DNA from: Pseudomonas mosselii
GTDB taxonomy: Bacteria > Pseudomonadota > Gammaproteobacteria > Pseudomonadales > Pseudomonadaceae
Direction of reading: 5' to 3'
Length of the DNA stretch: 64,000 bases
NCBI RefSeq assembly: GCF_003205295.1
Contig: NZ_QJRP01000009.1
Coordinates: 1-64,000 of the forward strand
Part shown: in pieces, positions 25,970 through 35,053 of the stretch
How positions within the stretch are numbered: position 1 is the stretch's first letter
How the letters are laid out: the number at the start of each line of letters is the position of its first letter
Position numbers and translations under genes: made by a program
The notes under the pieces: model-generated
What the model was told of the DNA's origin: nothing
What the model saw: only the letters and a program-made list of their open reading frames with translations
Database searches by the model: none

Positions 25970-26569
25970 ATGCCCTGCTATCGCCTCGACGGCCTGACCC
26001 CAGTGGTACATCCCAGCGCCTACGTACACCCCAGCGCGGTGCTGATCGGCGACGTGCTGGTCGGCCCCAACTGCTACATCGGCCCCTTGGCCTCGCTGCG
26101 CGGCGATTTCGGGCGAATCATCCTGGAAGAGGGCGCGAACCTGCAGGACACCTGCGTGATGCACGGCTTCCCCGGCGGCGACACGGTGGTCGAGCGCAAC
26201 GGCCACATTGGTCATGGCGCCGTGCTGCACGGTTGCCGGATAGGTGAGGACGCCCTGGTTGGCATGAACGCGGTGGTCATGGATGGCGCGCATATAGCCC
26301 CACGCTGCATCGTTGCCGCCACGGCCTTCGTCAAGGCGGGGTTCACATGCCCGGAGCAAAGCCTGGTGGTTGGTGCACCGGCCGAGGTCAAGCGCCCGCT
26401 CAGCGATAAGGAGCTGGCCTGGAAGCAGCGCGGCACCGCCGAATATCACCACCTGGCCCGGCGCTGCATGACCGCGCTGGTGGAGTGCCCGCCGCTGACC
26501 GCGCCCGAAGCGGACCGGCCGCGCATGGGCGACTCCGGCTTCAGGCCCAAGGCCGAGGGCGGCGCATGA
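25970..26569 (+). CDS. paaY: PaaY hexapeptide-repeat thioesterase/carbonic anhydrase-like protein
   Basis: This 199-residue left-handed beta-helix protein carries the repeats [20 protein letters not shown] and [20 protein letters not shown], and metal-binding His residues ([16 protein letters not shown]) as in gamma-carbonic anhydrases. PaaY hydrolyses toxic ring-CoA by-products such as 2-hydroxycyclohepta-1,4,6-triene-1-formyl-CoA. It is divergent from paaF and lies directly upstream of paaX, as in other pseudomonads. Confidence 0.93.
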   Translation: MPCYRLDGLTPVVHPSAYVHPSAVLIGDVLVGPNCYIGPLASLRGDFGRIILEEGANLQDTCVMHGFPGGDTVVERNGHIGHGAVLHGCRIGEDALVGMNAVVMDGAHIAPRCIVAATAFVKAGFTCPEQSLVVGAPAEVKRPLSDKELAWKQRGTAEYHHLARRCMTALVECPPLTAPEADRPRMGDSGFRPKAEGGA

Positions 26570-26628
26570 GCCTTGCGCGGTCGCGGCAGGCAGGTATAGT
26601 CGAGGCTTTAGCCGCGCCTCGTTCCCCC

Positions 26629-27552
26629 ATGAGCAGCCTTGCCCCCCTGAACCACCTGATCACCCGTTTCCAGGAGCAGACGCCGATCCGCGCCAGCTCC
26701 CTGATCATCACCCTGTATGGCGATGCCATCGAACCCCATGGCGGCACGGTCTGGCTGGGCAGCCTGATCAACCTGCTGGAGCCGATGGGCATCAACGAGC
26801 GGCTGATCCGTACCTCGATCTTCCGTCTGACCAAGGAAGGCTGGCTGACCGCCGAGAAAGTCGGCCGGCGCAGCTACTACAGCCTGACCGGCACCGGTCG
26901 GCGGCGTTTCGAGAAAGCCTTCAAGCGCGTCTACAGCGCCAGCCTGCCGGCCTGGAACGGCGCCTGGACCCTGGTGCTGCTGGCGCAGCTCGACGCCGGC
27001 AAGCGCAAGGCCGTGCGCGAAGAGCTGGAATGGCAGGGCTTCGGCGCCATGGGCACGAACCTGCTGGGCTGCCCGCGCACCGACCGCGCCGACCTCGCCG
27101 CGACCCTGCGCGAGCAGGACGCCGAGGACGACTGCATCGTCTTCGAAACCCACGCTCAGGAAGTGCTGGCCTCCAAGGCCCTGCGCGCCCAGGTGCGGGA
27201 AAGCTGGAACATCGAGGAGCTGGGCCAGCACTACAGCGAGTTCATCCGCCTGTTCCGCCCGCTGTGGCAGGCCATGAAGGACCTCGAGGCGCCGAGCCCG
27301 CAGGACTGCTTCCTGGCGCGCACGCTGCTGATCCATGAATACCGCCGCCTGCTGCTGCGTGATCCGCAACTGCCGGACGAGCTGTTGCCGGGTGACTGGG
27401 AAGGGCGCGCGGCGCGCCAGCTGTGCCGCAACCTGTACCGGCTGGTGCAGGGCAGGGCGGAGGAATACCTGGCCTGCGCGCTGGAAACGGCGGATGGGCC
27501 GTTGCCGGATGCCAACGAGAGTTACTATCGGCGCTTTGGCGGGCTTGGCTGA
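26629..27552 (+). CDS. paaX: Phenylacetic acid degradation repressor PaaX
   Basis: This 307-residue GntR-related repressor releases DNA when it binds phenylacetyl-CoA. It begins MSSLAPLNHLITRFQEQTPI and shows the winged-helix DNA-binding region (INERLIRTSIFRLTKEGWLT, then GRRSYYSLT) and the C-terminal HFYRR-like segment LLIHEYRRLLLRDPQLPDEL. It aligns with E. coli PaaX from MSSLAPL on. An alternative ATG at 26566 overlaps the paaY stop but adds a low-complexity segment. It very likely controls both paa units and itself. Confidence 0.95.
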   Translation: MSSLAPLNHLITRFQEQTPIRASSLIITLYGDAIEPHGGTVWLGSLINLLEPMGINERLIRTSIFRLTKEGWLTAEKVGRRSYYSLTGTGRRRFEKAFKRVYSASLPAWNGAWTLVLLAQLDAGKRKAVREELEWQGFGAMGTNLLGCPRTDRADLAATLREQDAEDDCIVFETHAQEVLASKALRAQVRESWNIEELGQHYSEFIRLFRPLWQAMKDLEAPSPQDCFLARTLLIHEYRRLLLRDPQLPDELLPGDWEGRAARQLCRNLYRLVQGRAEEYLACALETADGPLPDANESYYRRFGGLG

Positions 27553-27637
27553 GTGGCATCTAACTGATGGGTTTAGCAGGGAACTGTAAGAGATCGCCCA
27601 GCCCTTCGGGCTACGTTGTCGCGCAGGGAACTGTCCC

Positions 27638-27754
27638 CCTGTGGGAGCGGCCTTGCGTCGCGAAAGGGCTGCGCAGCAGCCCCGGCGATTTCGATGGTGG
27701 CTCAGAACCTGGGGCCGCTACGCGCCCCTTTCGCGACGCAAGGCCGCTCCCACA
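27638..27754. repeat. REP inverted pair after paaX
   Basis: The arms 27638-27667 and 27725-27754 are perfect 30-base complements (CCTGTGGGAGCGGCCTTGCG...). The spacer carries GGCTGCGCAGCAGCC-type and GGGGCCGC...GCGCCCC sub-stems. The preceding segment 27593-27637 (CCCAGCCCTTCGGGCTACG hairpin, then GTCGCGC.GGGAACTGTCC) recurs upstream of the REP at 38317, so the repeat unit is longer than the REP itself. Confidence 0.92.
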
Positions 27755-27797
27755 GGGTCTAGCTAAATCAATGGGTTACGATCTATTTCATGAAATC

Positions 27798-27875
27798 GGC
27801 TTTAGCTGCGAACACCGGCAAAGCCGGTGCCATCCACCGCGTCGCTTGCTTCGCGGCTAAAGCCGCTCCTACAGG
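27798..27875. repeat. Second REP-type inverted pair, GGCTTTAGC variant
   Basis: GGCTTTAGCTGCGAA (27798-27812) and TTCGCGGCTAAAGCC (27850-27864) pair with one mismatch, and the unit continues to GCTCCTACAGG at 27875. The loop CACCGGCAAAGCCGGTGCC with CATCCACCGC is shared with the REP at 43334. Together with the previous REP it fills the 392-base gap between paaX and the rhodanese gene. Confidence 0.85.
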
Positions 27876-27944
27876 GTGTGCGCTAGCCACGCAATCATGG
27901 TTTTCTGCGCGACAGCACAGAGCCGATAGTCGGGTGTTTTTTCT

Positions 27945-29528
27945 TCAGATCACAAAGAACCCATGGGTCCCATCCCGCCCCAACTGGTCCACGAGCCCAA
28001 ACTCCCAGTCCAGATACCCCTGCATCGCCTCCCGTGGATTGTCGGTGCCCTCGTAGGGGCGGCGATAGCGATCGATGCGCGGCGCACCCAGACGCTGTTC
28101 GCCTTGCTCAGTAGGCAGTCCCTCGGCAATCCAGGCGCTGTTGCCGCCCTCGAGCACGAACACCGACTTGCCGCTCAGCGCCGCCACCTCCGGCGCGGCA
28201 TAGCGCGCCAGCTGGCTCGAGCCGCAGGTGAGGACAAAGCGCCGCGCTCCGGACAATGACGCCAGCACCTCCTTCAGCTGGCTGCGCAGCGCCCACACCG
28301 CGCCAGGAATATGCTGCCTGACATGGTTGGCGCTGGTGGTGAAGTCCAGCACCTGGGTATCCGGCTCCGATAGCCAGTCGGCGAGGCGGGCGGGGCTGAT
28401 GGTCTCGGCCTGGGCCGGCACCGGCACGGGCGCGACCCAGGCACCGGTTTGCGTGAAGTCGTCCGATGACAACCCATCGAGCACCGCCACCTCCCAGCCC
28501 ATCTGGGCCAGCCACGACGCGCTCATGTTGGCGCGCACGCCGTCGTCGTCTACCAGCACCAGGCGGGCGCCGCGTACACTGGCGACATGGTCGGTCTCCT
28601 GCACCAACTGGCCGCCGGGCGTGGAGCGGGCGCCGGGCAGGTGGCCCAGGGCAAACTCCTCTGGCGTGCGCACATCGAACAGGTAGGTGGTGCGCTGCGC
28701 TTCGGCCTGCCATCGGCGCAGGCCTGCCAGATCGATGCGTGCCACGCCGGCACGGTCGGCCACCTGGCGGGCGCGTTGCGCGGCGCTGTCACGGGTGGCG
28801 GCGGTCACGGCGCGGAAACGGCGCGACTGGCCTTGCTCCAGCGTCTGCCCGGCGAGGGTCCAGCCGATGGTGCCGTTGCGCAGGGCCGCCACCGGGTTGG
28901 GAATACCGGCATTGACCAGCGACTGGGTGCCGATGATGCTGCGGGTGCGCCCGGCGCAGTTGACGATCACCCGGGTGCCCGGATCGGGGGCCAGCTCCGC
29001 CACGCGCAGCACCAGTTCGGCGCCGGGCACGCTGATGCCGCCGGGGATGCTCATGGTCTGGTATTCGTCGAAGCGACGGGCATCAAGTACCACCACGTCG
29101 GCGTTGGCGTCGAGCAATGCCTTGACCTCTTCGGCAGCTAACGAGGGTGTATGGCGTTCGGCCTCGACCAGTTCGCCAAAGGCCTTGCTCGGTACGTTGA
29201 CATCGCGGAACAGTTCGCCGTCCGCTTGGCGCCAGCCGGCCAGGCCGCCTTCGAGCAGGGCCACGTCGGTGTAGCCCAGGGCTAGCAGGCGCTGCGCGGC
29301 GGTCGACGCCAGGCCTTCGCCGTCGTCGTAGACGGTGAGGGGCGTGTCGCGCCGTGGCACTCGGGCGTAGATCTCAAGCTCCAGGCGTGACAGCGGCACA
29401 TTGGCGGCGAACAACGGATGGGCCTGGGCGAACGGGTCTTCCTCGCGGACATCGAGCAAGGCCAGCTCCTGGCCGGCAAGGAGGGCGGTGCGGATGGCGT
29501 GATAGCTGCGGTGGGTGGCCTGGCTCAT
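27945..29528 (-). CDS. Four-domain rhodanese-type sulfurtransferase
   Basis: This 527-residue protein is made of four tandem rhodanese domains (about residues 1-120, 125-250, 265-370 and 375-500). Only domains 2 and 4 have an active-site cysteine (Cys191 in VIVNCAGRTRS, Cys435 in FVLTCGSSQLA); domains 1 and 3 carry Asp in that loop (VYDDGEG, LVDDDGV). It would transfer sulfane sulfur from thiosulfate or persulfides. Its start overlaps the dioxygenase stop by four bases (ATGA). The same pair with a divergent LysR gene occurs in P. aeruginosa (PA2601-2603, from memory). Confidence 0.9.
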   Translation of the reverse strand: MSQATHRSYHAIRTALLAGQELALLDVREEDPFAQAHPLFAANVPLSRLELEIYARVPRRDTPLTVYDDGEGLASTAAQRLLALGYTDVALLEGGLAGWRQADGELFRDVNVPSKAFGELVEAERHTPSLAAEEVKALLDANADVVVLDARRFDEYQTMSIPGGISVPGAELVLRVAELAPDPGTRVIVNCAGRTRSIIGTQSLVNAGIPNPVAALRNGTIGWTLAGQTLEQGQSRRFRAVTAATRDSAAQRARQVADRAGVARIDLAGLRRWQAEAQRTTYLFDVRTPEEFALGHLPGARSTPGGQLVQETDHVASVRGARLVLVDDDGVRANMSASWLAQMGWEVAVLDGLSSDDFTQTGAWVAPVPVPAQAETISPARLADWLSEPDTQVLDFTTSANHVRQHIPGAVWALRSQLKEVLASLSGARRFVLTCGSSQLARYAAPEVAALSGKSVFVLEGGNSAWIAEGLPTEQGEQRLGAPRIDRYRRPYEGTDNPREAMQGYLDWEFGLVDQLGRDGTHGFFVI

Positions 29529-30127
29529 GCGCGGTTCTCTTTCGTCAGATCCCAGAGGTTGGGCAGGTAGCTGTTGGAATAGCCGGAAATGAAGGGCTTC
29601 TCTGCGCCCTCGGCGCTGTACACCGCACGGCGCACCGCGCCGATGTTGGCGCCGTAGACATGGATGCTGATGGAGGTGCGGTCGGCATGGGCGTTGCGCA
29701 CCTGGTGCAGGTCACCGATGCGCGGCGACACCGCGATCACCTGGCCGGGTTCCAGCCGCTCGGCCAGTCCTTCCGGTTGCAGGGCACCGTGTGACAGGGC
29801 GTAGCCCTGGCTGATCTCGCTGCCGCGCAGCATGCCGATCAGGCCCCAGGTGCGATGGTCGTGCACGGGCGTTTCCTGGCCCGGCCCCCAGACGAAACTG
29901 ACGATGGAAAACCGCTGGCTGGAATCGGCGTGCAGCAGGTACTGCTGGTAGCGCTCCGGGCTGGGCCGGGCGTAGTCGTCCGGCAGCCAGTCGTCGACAC
30001 TGACCAGGTCGCGCAGCAGCCGCGCGCCGTGGTCGAGCAGGCGTGGCTCGTCCGGTGCCTGGGCGAGGAGGTCGGCCAGCTCGCCGATGAAGCCGCGTAG
30101 CCGTCCGAGGTTGGGCGTTTGAGACAT
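29525..30127 (-). CDS. 3-Mercaptopropionate/cysteine dioxygenase (cupin)
   Basis: This 200-residue iron-dependent thiol dioxygenase oxidises a thiol to the sulfinate. Fe ligands are His89 and His91 (PVHDHRTWG) and His141 (DLHQVRN); the Ser154/His156/Tyr158 triad (SISIHVYG) and the SPRIGD motif are those of the bacterial 3-mercaptopropionate type rather than the mammalian Cys-Tyr-crosslinked enzyme. Substrate preference (3-mercaptopropionate over cysteine) is inferred from the family. It has GAGGGAACCC before the ATG and is coupled to the rhodanese gene. Confidence 0.88.
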   Translation of the reverse strand: MSQTPNLGRLRGFIGELADLLAQAPDEPRLLDHGARLLRDLVSVDDWLPDDYARPSPERYQQYLLHADSSQRFSIVSFVWGPGQETPVHDHRTWGLIGMLRGSEISQGYALSHGALQPEGLAERLEPGQVIAVSPRIGDLHQVRNAHADRTSISIHVYGANIGAVRRAVYSAEGAEKPFISGYSNSYLPNLWDLTKENRA

Positions 30128-30237
30128 GGGTTCCCTCGATGTCCGTCAGGTGAGGCAGCGCCGGGCGCTACCGTGGCGAGGGAAAAGGTATTATTCTTGT
30201 TGCGTATTTTTCCAGATATTTATTATGCGAATTAAGA

Positions 30238-31134
30238 ATGAAGATAGATGATATCGATGCATTCGTGGCCGTCATCCGCAGCCAGTCCATCAGCCAGGCA
30301 GCCGAATCACTGCGCCTGACCCAGCCGGCCATCACCCGTCGGGTGCAGAACTTCGAGGAGGCCCTGGGCGTCAGCCTGTTGGACCGTAATACCAAGCCGC
30401 TGAAACCCACGCCCATGGGTATGCGCGTCTACGAGCAGTGCCGGGCGGTGCTGCGCGAGATGGACGCGCTGCGTGAGCTGGTGCTCAGCGACTCTTCGCC
30501 CAGCGGCGCACTGCGCCTGGGGGTGCCGCAGACCGTCGGCGACGTGGTGCTGCTCGACGCCCTGAGCCAGCTCAAGGCGCTGTATCCCGACCTGCAGACC
30601 CAAGTCGCCACCGGTTGGGGCAGCCATCTGCTGGGCAAGATGGAGAACGGCGAGCTGGATGCCGTGGCGGCGCTGTTCCCGGCCGGCAAGGTATTCCCCG
30701 AGGGCATCGTCGGTCGTTCGCTGGCGCGCATGGACCTGGTGGTGGTGGCCGCTCGCGGCGAGGTGGGCAAGCGCAGTTGCAAGCTCGCCGACTGCTACCA
30801 GCGCGGCTGGGTGCTCAACCCCGACGGCTGTGGCTTCCGTGCCGGCCTGCAGCGGGCGTTGAACGACGAAGGGTTGTCGCTGCGGATCAACCTGGAGACC
30901 TTCGGTACCGAGCTGCAGTTGGGCTTGATCGCCAATGGCCTGGGTTTCGGCCTGGTGCCGCGGCCGTTGCTGGACAACAGCCGTCATCGCGAGCGCCTGG
31001 AGATTGTGCAGGTGAGTGATTTCAAGCCGGTGATCGACCTGTGGCTGATCCATCCGCGTTTTCTCGGCAACCTGCAGGCGCCGGTGGCGTTGTTCGGTGA
31101 GACTGTGGCTCAACGGGTGGCGAATCAGCTGTAA
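30238..31134 (+). CDS. LysR-type transcriptional regulator
   Basis: This 298-residue regulator has the N-terminal LysR helix-turn-helix (IDAFVAVIRSQSISQAAESL and LTQPAITRRVQNFEEALGV) and a C-terminal periplasmic-binding-like effector domain (SGALRLGVPQTVGDVVLLDA). It is divergent from the thiol dioxygenase with 110 AT-rich bases between them and probably controls that gene pair. The downstream ABC operon starts 211 bases later and may also be in its regulon. The effector is likely a sulfur compound; this is inferred from neighbours. Confidence 0.9.
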   Translation: MKIDDIDAFVAVIRSQSISQAAESLRLTQPAITRRVQNFEEALGVSLLDRNTKPLKPTPMGMRVYEQCRAVLREMDALRELVLSDSSPSGALRLGVPQTVGDVVLLDALSQLKALYPDLQTQVATGWGSHLLGKMENGELDAVAALFPAGKVFPEGIVGRSLARMDLVVVAARGEVGKRSCKLADCYQRGWVLNPDGCGFRAGLQRALNDEGLSLRINLETFGTELQLGLIANGLGFGLVPRPLLDNSRHRERLEIVQVSDFKPVIDLWLIHPRFLGNLQAPVALFGETVAQRVANQL

Positions 31135-31345
31135 AGCCAATCGCCGCCCATATCCTGAGGTTAAAATTGTTGCATGTAAGAAGTCGTTATAAATGCATTT
31201 TTTGTATATTAGGTTAGAAGCAGATCGAATTTCACGCCCCTTTTTAAGATCGATAGCATAAGGATCAAGCCAGGCACCGGCGGGCTCGATCCACACTCCC
31301 GCCACGGCCAGCAATCAATGGAACGGCCTTGAGCGAGGAGAGGGA
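31135..31345 (+). other. Intergenic region ahead of the sulfur ABC operon
   Basis: These 211 bases are AT-rich around 31160-31260 (TTTTTTGTATATTAGG and neighbours), consistent with a promoter region for the operon starting at 31346. I cannot fix -35/-10 boxes with confidence and see no small gene in it. Confidence 0.35.
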
Positions 31346-32161
31346 ATGTCCCGGCACAGCAACACCCTGGTACCCATCACAGCCCTGCTGCGCTGGCAGG
31401 GCTTTCGCAACCTTGGCCTACGCTTGGTCAGCCCATTGCTTCTGCTGGCGGCCTGGGAACTTGCCTCGCGCAGCGGCCTGCTGCCGCCGCGGATCATCGC
31501 TGCGCCCAGCGCCATTGGCGACACCCTCTGGCAGATGATCGCCAGCGGCGAGCTGGCCGGGCACCTGTGGGTGTCCCTCAAGCGTGCCCTGAGCGGCCTG
31601 GCCATCGGTGTCAGTGTGGGCACCGCGCTGGCCTTGCTGGCGGGCCTGTCGCGGCGCGGCGAGCTCGCCATCGATTCGCCGGTGCAGATGCTGCGTACCT
31701 TGCCGTTCCTGGCCATCGTGCCGCTGTTCATCCTGTGGTTCGGCGTGGGCGAGACGCCCAAGATCGCCCTGATTGCCCTGGGCACCACCTTCCCGGTGTA
31801 CCTCACCCTGTTCTCCGGCATCCGCGGTGTCGACCCCAAGCTGGTGGAGGCCGGGCAACTGTTTGGCCTGGGCCGCCTGGGGCTGGTCTGGCATGTGATC
31901 CTGCCCGGCGCGCTGCCGGCATTCTTCGTCGGCCTGCGCTATGCCTTCGGCATCAGCTGGCTGGGCCTGGTGGTGGTCGAGCAGATCAACGCCAGTGCGG
32001 GTCTGGGCTACCTGGTAAACGACGCCCGCGACTTCATGCGCACCGATGTCATCGTCATCTGCCTGATCGTCTACAGCGTGCTGGGGCTGTCCATCGACGC
32101 CCTGGTTCGCCTGCTCGAACGCCTGGCCCTGGCCTGGCGCCCCACCTTCATAAGGAACTGA
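31346..32161 (+). CDS. Sulfonate/nitrate-type ABC transporter permease
   Basis: This 271-residue inner-membrane protein has six hydrophobic segments and the permease EAA loop (VEAGQLFGLGRLGLVWHVIL, followed by PGALPAFFVGLRYAFGISWL). The SsuC/TauC-like family imports sulfonates, taurine, nitrate or thiamine precursors. GAGAGGGA precedes the ATG. It is first in an operon with an ATPase, an SfnB-like flavoprotein and a Tat-exported binding protein, which favours an organosulfur substrate. Confidence 0.9.
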   Translation: MSRHSNTLVPITALLRWQGFRNLGLRLVSPLLLLAAWELASRSGLLPPRIIAAPSAIGDTLWQMIASGELAGHLWVSLKRALSGLAIGVSVGTALALLAGLSRRGELAIDSPVQMLRTLPFLAIVPLFILWFGVGETPKIALIALGTTFPVYLTLFSGIRGVDPKLVEAGQLFGLGRLGLVWHVILPGALPAFFVGLRYAFGISWLGLVVVEQINASAGLGYLVNDARDFMRTDVIVICLIVYSVLGLSIDALVRLLERLALAWRPTFIRN

Positions 32162-32163
32162 CC

Positions 32164-32925
32164 ATGGAAGTCGCACTGCAACGCCTGCGCCCCCCGGTGC
32201 GGGTGCGCGGGCTCACGCGCAGGTTCCAGGACCACACGGTGCTCGATGGCCTGGACCTGGACCTGGCGCCCGGCGAGTTCGTCGCCTTGCTCGGCCGCAG
32301 CGGCTCGGGCAAGACCACCCTGCTGCGGGCGCTGGCCGGGCTGGACCGGGTGGAGGCGGGCACCCTGGAGGTGCCCGGCGCCCATGCGGCGGTGTTCCAG
32401 GAGCCACGGCTGATGCCCTGGAAGCGGGCCTGGCGCAATGTCGTGCTGGGCTTGAGGGGTGCCGAGCCGAAAGCGCGTGCCCTGGCGGCGCTGCGTGAGG
32501 TGGGCCTGGCGCACCGTACCGAGGCCTGGCCGGGCACCCTGTCCGGCGGTGAGGCCCAGCGCGTGGCCCTGGCCCGGGCGCTGGTGCGCGAGCCGCAACT
32601 GCTGCTGCTCGACGAGCCGTTCGCCGCGCTGGACGCCTTGACCCGCATTCGCATGCACCAGTTGATCCTCGAACTGTGGCGCACCCATCAGCCGTCGGTG
32701 CTGCTGGTCACCCACGACGTCGACGAGGCCTTGCTGCTGGCCGACCGCGTGGTGGTGCTGGAGGCGGGGCGCCTCGCCGAGCAGATCCCGATCCGCCTGC
32801 CGCGTCACCGCGAGGTGGCCAGCCGTGGCTTCCAGGAACTGCGCCAACACCTGCTGGCCCTGCTCGGCGTCGAAGCGCCCGCAGCCAGCCATGCCCACAC
32901 CCTCGCACGGACCGCCCAACGATGA
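32164..32925 (+). CDS. Sulfonate-type ABC transporter ATP-binding protein
   Basis: This 253-residue ATPase has Walker A GRSGSGKTTLLRALAGLD, the Q-loop AVFQEPRLMPWKR, signature LSGGEAQRVALARALV, Walker B LLLLDEPFAALD and switch His in LLVTHDVDEALLLAD. It is of the SsuB/TauB class, partner of the permease two bases upstream. A short tail after the core (residues about 225-253) is proline/alanine-rich. Its stop overlaps the next start (ATGA). Confidence 0.92.
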   Translation: MEVALQRLRPPVRVRGLTRRFQDHTVLDGLDLDLAPGEFVALLGRSGSGKTTLLRALAGLDRVEAGTLEVPGAHAAVFQEPRLMPWKRAWRNVVLGLRGAEPKARALAALREVGLAHRTEAWPGTLSGGEAQRVALARALVREPQLLLLDEPFAALDALTRIRMHQLILELWRTHQPSVLLVTHDVDEALLLADRVVVLEAGRLAEQIPIRLPRHREVASRGFQELRQHLLALLGVEAPAASHAHTLARTAQR

Positions 32926-34112
32926 GCCTCGACCTGCACACCAGCGCCAAGGCGCCTGATCTCGATTCGCCGGCCTTCGCCGACCTGCTGGCCCGCCTGA
33001 GCGACGAATTTGCCGCCAGCGCCGCCGAGCACGATCGCCAGGGCAGCTTCCCCCACGCCAACCTGCAACGCTTGCACGAACACGGCCTGCTGGCCCTGAC
33101 CGTGCCGCGCCGCCTGGGTGGCAGCGAAGCAACGCTGACCCAGGCCCGGCGGGTGATCGCCGCCGTGGCCCGGGGCGAGCCGTCCACCGCCCTGGTGTTG
33201 GTGATGCAGTACCTGCAGCATGCCCGCCTGCAGCAGAACCAGGCCTGGCCCGAGCACCTGCGCCTGCGCCTGGCCCGCGAGGCGGTGACTGACGGCGCGC
33301 TGGTCAACGCCCTGCGTGTCGAGCCGGAGCTGGGCACCCCGGCGCGGGGCGGCCTGCCGGGCACCGTCGCCCGGCGGGTGGCCGAGGGCTGGCGGATCAG
33401 CGGGCGCAAGATCTACTCCACCGGCATCCCCGGGCTGACCTGGCTGGCGGTGTGGGCACGCAGCGACGAGGCCGAACCGCGGGTCGGCACCTGGCTGGTG
33501 CACCGCGACACGCCGGGCATCCGCATCGAGGAAACCTGGGACCACCTGGGCATGCGTGCCACCTGCAGCCACGATGTGATTTTCGATGATGTACTGGTGC
33601 CCGCCGAACAGGCCGTGGATGTCCTCCCGGCGCGCCAGCCACGCCCGTCCGAGCTCGACCACAACGGCGTGCTGTGGCTGGCCGTGCTGCTGTCGAGCAT
33701 CTACGACGGCGTCGCCCGGGCCGCCCGCGACTGGCTGGTGGGTTGGCTGGCCGGGCGCACGCCGGCCAACCTCGGCGCGCCGCTGTCGAGCCTGCCGCGG
33801 TTCCAGGAATTGGTGGGGCGTGTCGATGCCTTGCTGCTGTCCAACCGGGTCCTGCTCGACGCCGCCGCCGAAGGGCGCATCCCGGCGAGCGAGGCCACTC
33901 AGGTCAAGTACCTGGTGACCACCCAGGCCATCAGCGCCGTCGAGCTGGGCGTGGAGGCCATCGGCAACCCGGCGCTGGCCCGGGGCAATCCGCTTGAGCG
34001 GCATTACCGCGACGTGCTGTGCAGCCGTATCCACACGCCGCAGAACGACGCGGTGCTCGGCGCCGCCGGTCGCGCGGCGTTCGCCTTGCCCAGCCGTGGC
34101 GGCCAGGCATGA
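32922..34112 (+). CDS. Acyl-CoA dehydrogenase-fold flavoprotein (SfnB/DszC-like)
   Basis: This 396-residue protein has the acyl-CoA dehydrogenase fold: N-terminal helical domain (LQRLHEHGLLALTVPRRLGG), beta domain (WRISGRKIYSTGIPG; HLGMRATCSHDVIFDDVLVP) and C-terminal four-helix domain. The common acyl-CoA dehydrogenase catalytic Glu region is not obvious, and the pattern is that of the SfnB/DszC group, which are FMNH2-dependent monooxygenases or related enzymes in sulfur-compound use. The exact reaction is unknown. It overlaps both neighbours by four bases. Confidence 0.82.
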   Translation: MSLDLHTSAKAPDLDSPAFADLLARLSDEFAASAAEHDRQGSFPHANLQRLHEHGLLALTVPRRLGGSEATLTQARRVIAAVARGEPSTALVLVMQYLQHARLQQNQAWPEHLRLRLAREAVTDGALVNALRVEPELGTPARGGLPGTVARRVAEGWRISGRKIYSTGIPGLTWLAVWARSDEAEPRVGTWLVHRDTPGIRIEETWDHLGMRATCSHDVIFDDVLVPAEQAVDVLPARQPRPSELDHNGVLWLAVLLSSIYDGVARAARDWLVGWLAGRTPANLGAPLSSLPRFQELVGRVDALLLSNRVLLDAAAEGRIPASEATQVKYLVTTQAISAVELGVEAIGNPALARGNPLERHYRDVLCSRIHTPQNDAVLGAAGRAAFALPSRGGQA

Positions 34113-35053
34113 GCGGCGTGCGTATCGCCAGCCAGCTGGACGCCCGGTTCAACGCGTTGCTGGCCGCCGCCGTGCCGGGCGTGGAGATCCTGGCGCTGCC
34201 CAGGGGTGTGCCCCATGGCCTGCCGGACGATGTACGGGTCCTTTTGGCCGCGCCCGACGCTAGCCTGCGTGACGCCGTTGCGCCGCCCTCGGGCTGGCCG
34301 TTCGGGCTCGGCTTCGTGCAATTGGTCAGCTCCGGCATCGACTACTTTCCCGGCTGGCTGCTCGAGCCGCTGCCTGTGGCCAGTGCTCGCGGGGTGACGG
34401 CGGACAGCCTGGCCGAATTCGCCCTGGCATCGATGTTCGCCGCCGCCAAGCAACTGCCACATCTGTGGATCGACGAACCCGGGCAATGGCAACCACGTCC
34501 GCTGGCCTCGCTGGCCGGCAGCACCTTGGGTCTCTACGGCTTCGGGCGGATCGGCCAGGCCCTGGCGCGCAAGGCCCTGGCCCTGGACATCGAGGTGATT
34601 GCCCTGCGCCGTTCGGCCAGGCCGTTCGAGGTGGCCGGCGTGCGGGGCGTGGCCAGTGTCGAGGAACTGTTCGCCCGCGCCGATCACCTGGTGCTGGCGG
34701 CGCCGGCCGACCCGTCTACCCGGCATGTGGTCGATCGGCGCAGCCTCGCCCATGCCAAGCCCGGCCTGCACCTGATCAATATTGCCCGTGGCGCTCTGGT
34801 GGACCAGGACGCCTTGCTCGAGGCCCTGGACAGTGGCCAGGTGGCGCTGGCCAGCCTCGATGTCACCGAGCCCGAGCCGCTGCCGGCTGGGCACCGGCTG
34901 TACAGCCACCCCAAGGTCCGGCTGAGCCCACACACCTCGGCCACCACGCCGCAGGTGTACCGCAACCTCGCCGCGCTGTTGGCGCGCAACCTCGACCATT
35001 TCCGTAGCGGACGACCGCTGGAGAACCTGCTGGCCCAAGGAGAGACCGCATGA
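34109..35053 (+). CDS. D-isomer-specific 2-hydroxyacid dehydrogenase
   Basis: This 314-residue NAD(P)-dependent dehydrogenase has the cofactor motif LYGFGRIGQALARKALALD and the catalytic set Arg in NIARGALVDQDAL, Glu in DVTEPEPLP and His in SPHTSATTP. The substrate is a 2-hydroxy or 2-oxo acid that I cannot specify. It lies between the SfnB-like and class II aldolase genes with four-base overlaps on both sides, so all three act together, probably on the carbon skeleton left after sulfur removal. Confidence 0.88.
   Translation: MSGVRIASQLDARFNALLAAAVPGVEILALPRGVPHGLPDDVRVLLAAPDASLRDAVAPPSGWPFGLGFVQLVSSGIDYFPGWLLEPLPVASARGVTADSLAEFALASMFAAAKQLPHLWIDEPGQWQPRPLASLAGSTLGLYGFGRIGQALARKALALDIEVIALRRSARPFEVAGVRGVASVEELFARADHLVLAAPADPSTRHVVDRRSLAHAKPGLHLINIARGALVDQDALLEALDSGQVALASLDVTEPEPLPAGHRLYSHPKVRLSPHTSATTPQVYRNLAALLARNLDHFRSGRPLENLLAQGETA

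Noticed and set aside
26566..26628. Alternative PaaX start overlapping the paaY stop
   Set aside because: It would add 21 residues not seen in E. coli PaaX, and the conserved part begins at 26629.
27638..27875. Repeated palindromic units suggesting a CRISPR array
   Set aside because: The units are inverted pairs with no regular spacers and the same arms recur across the window; they are REP elements.
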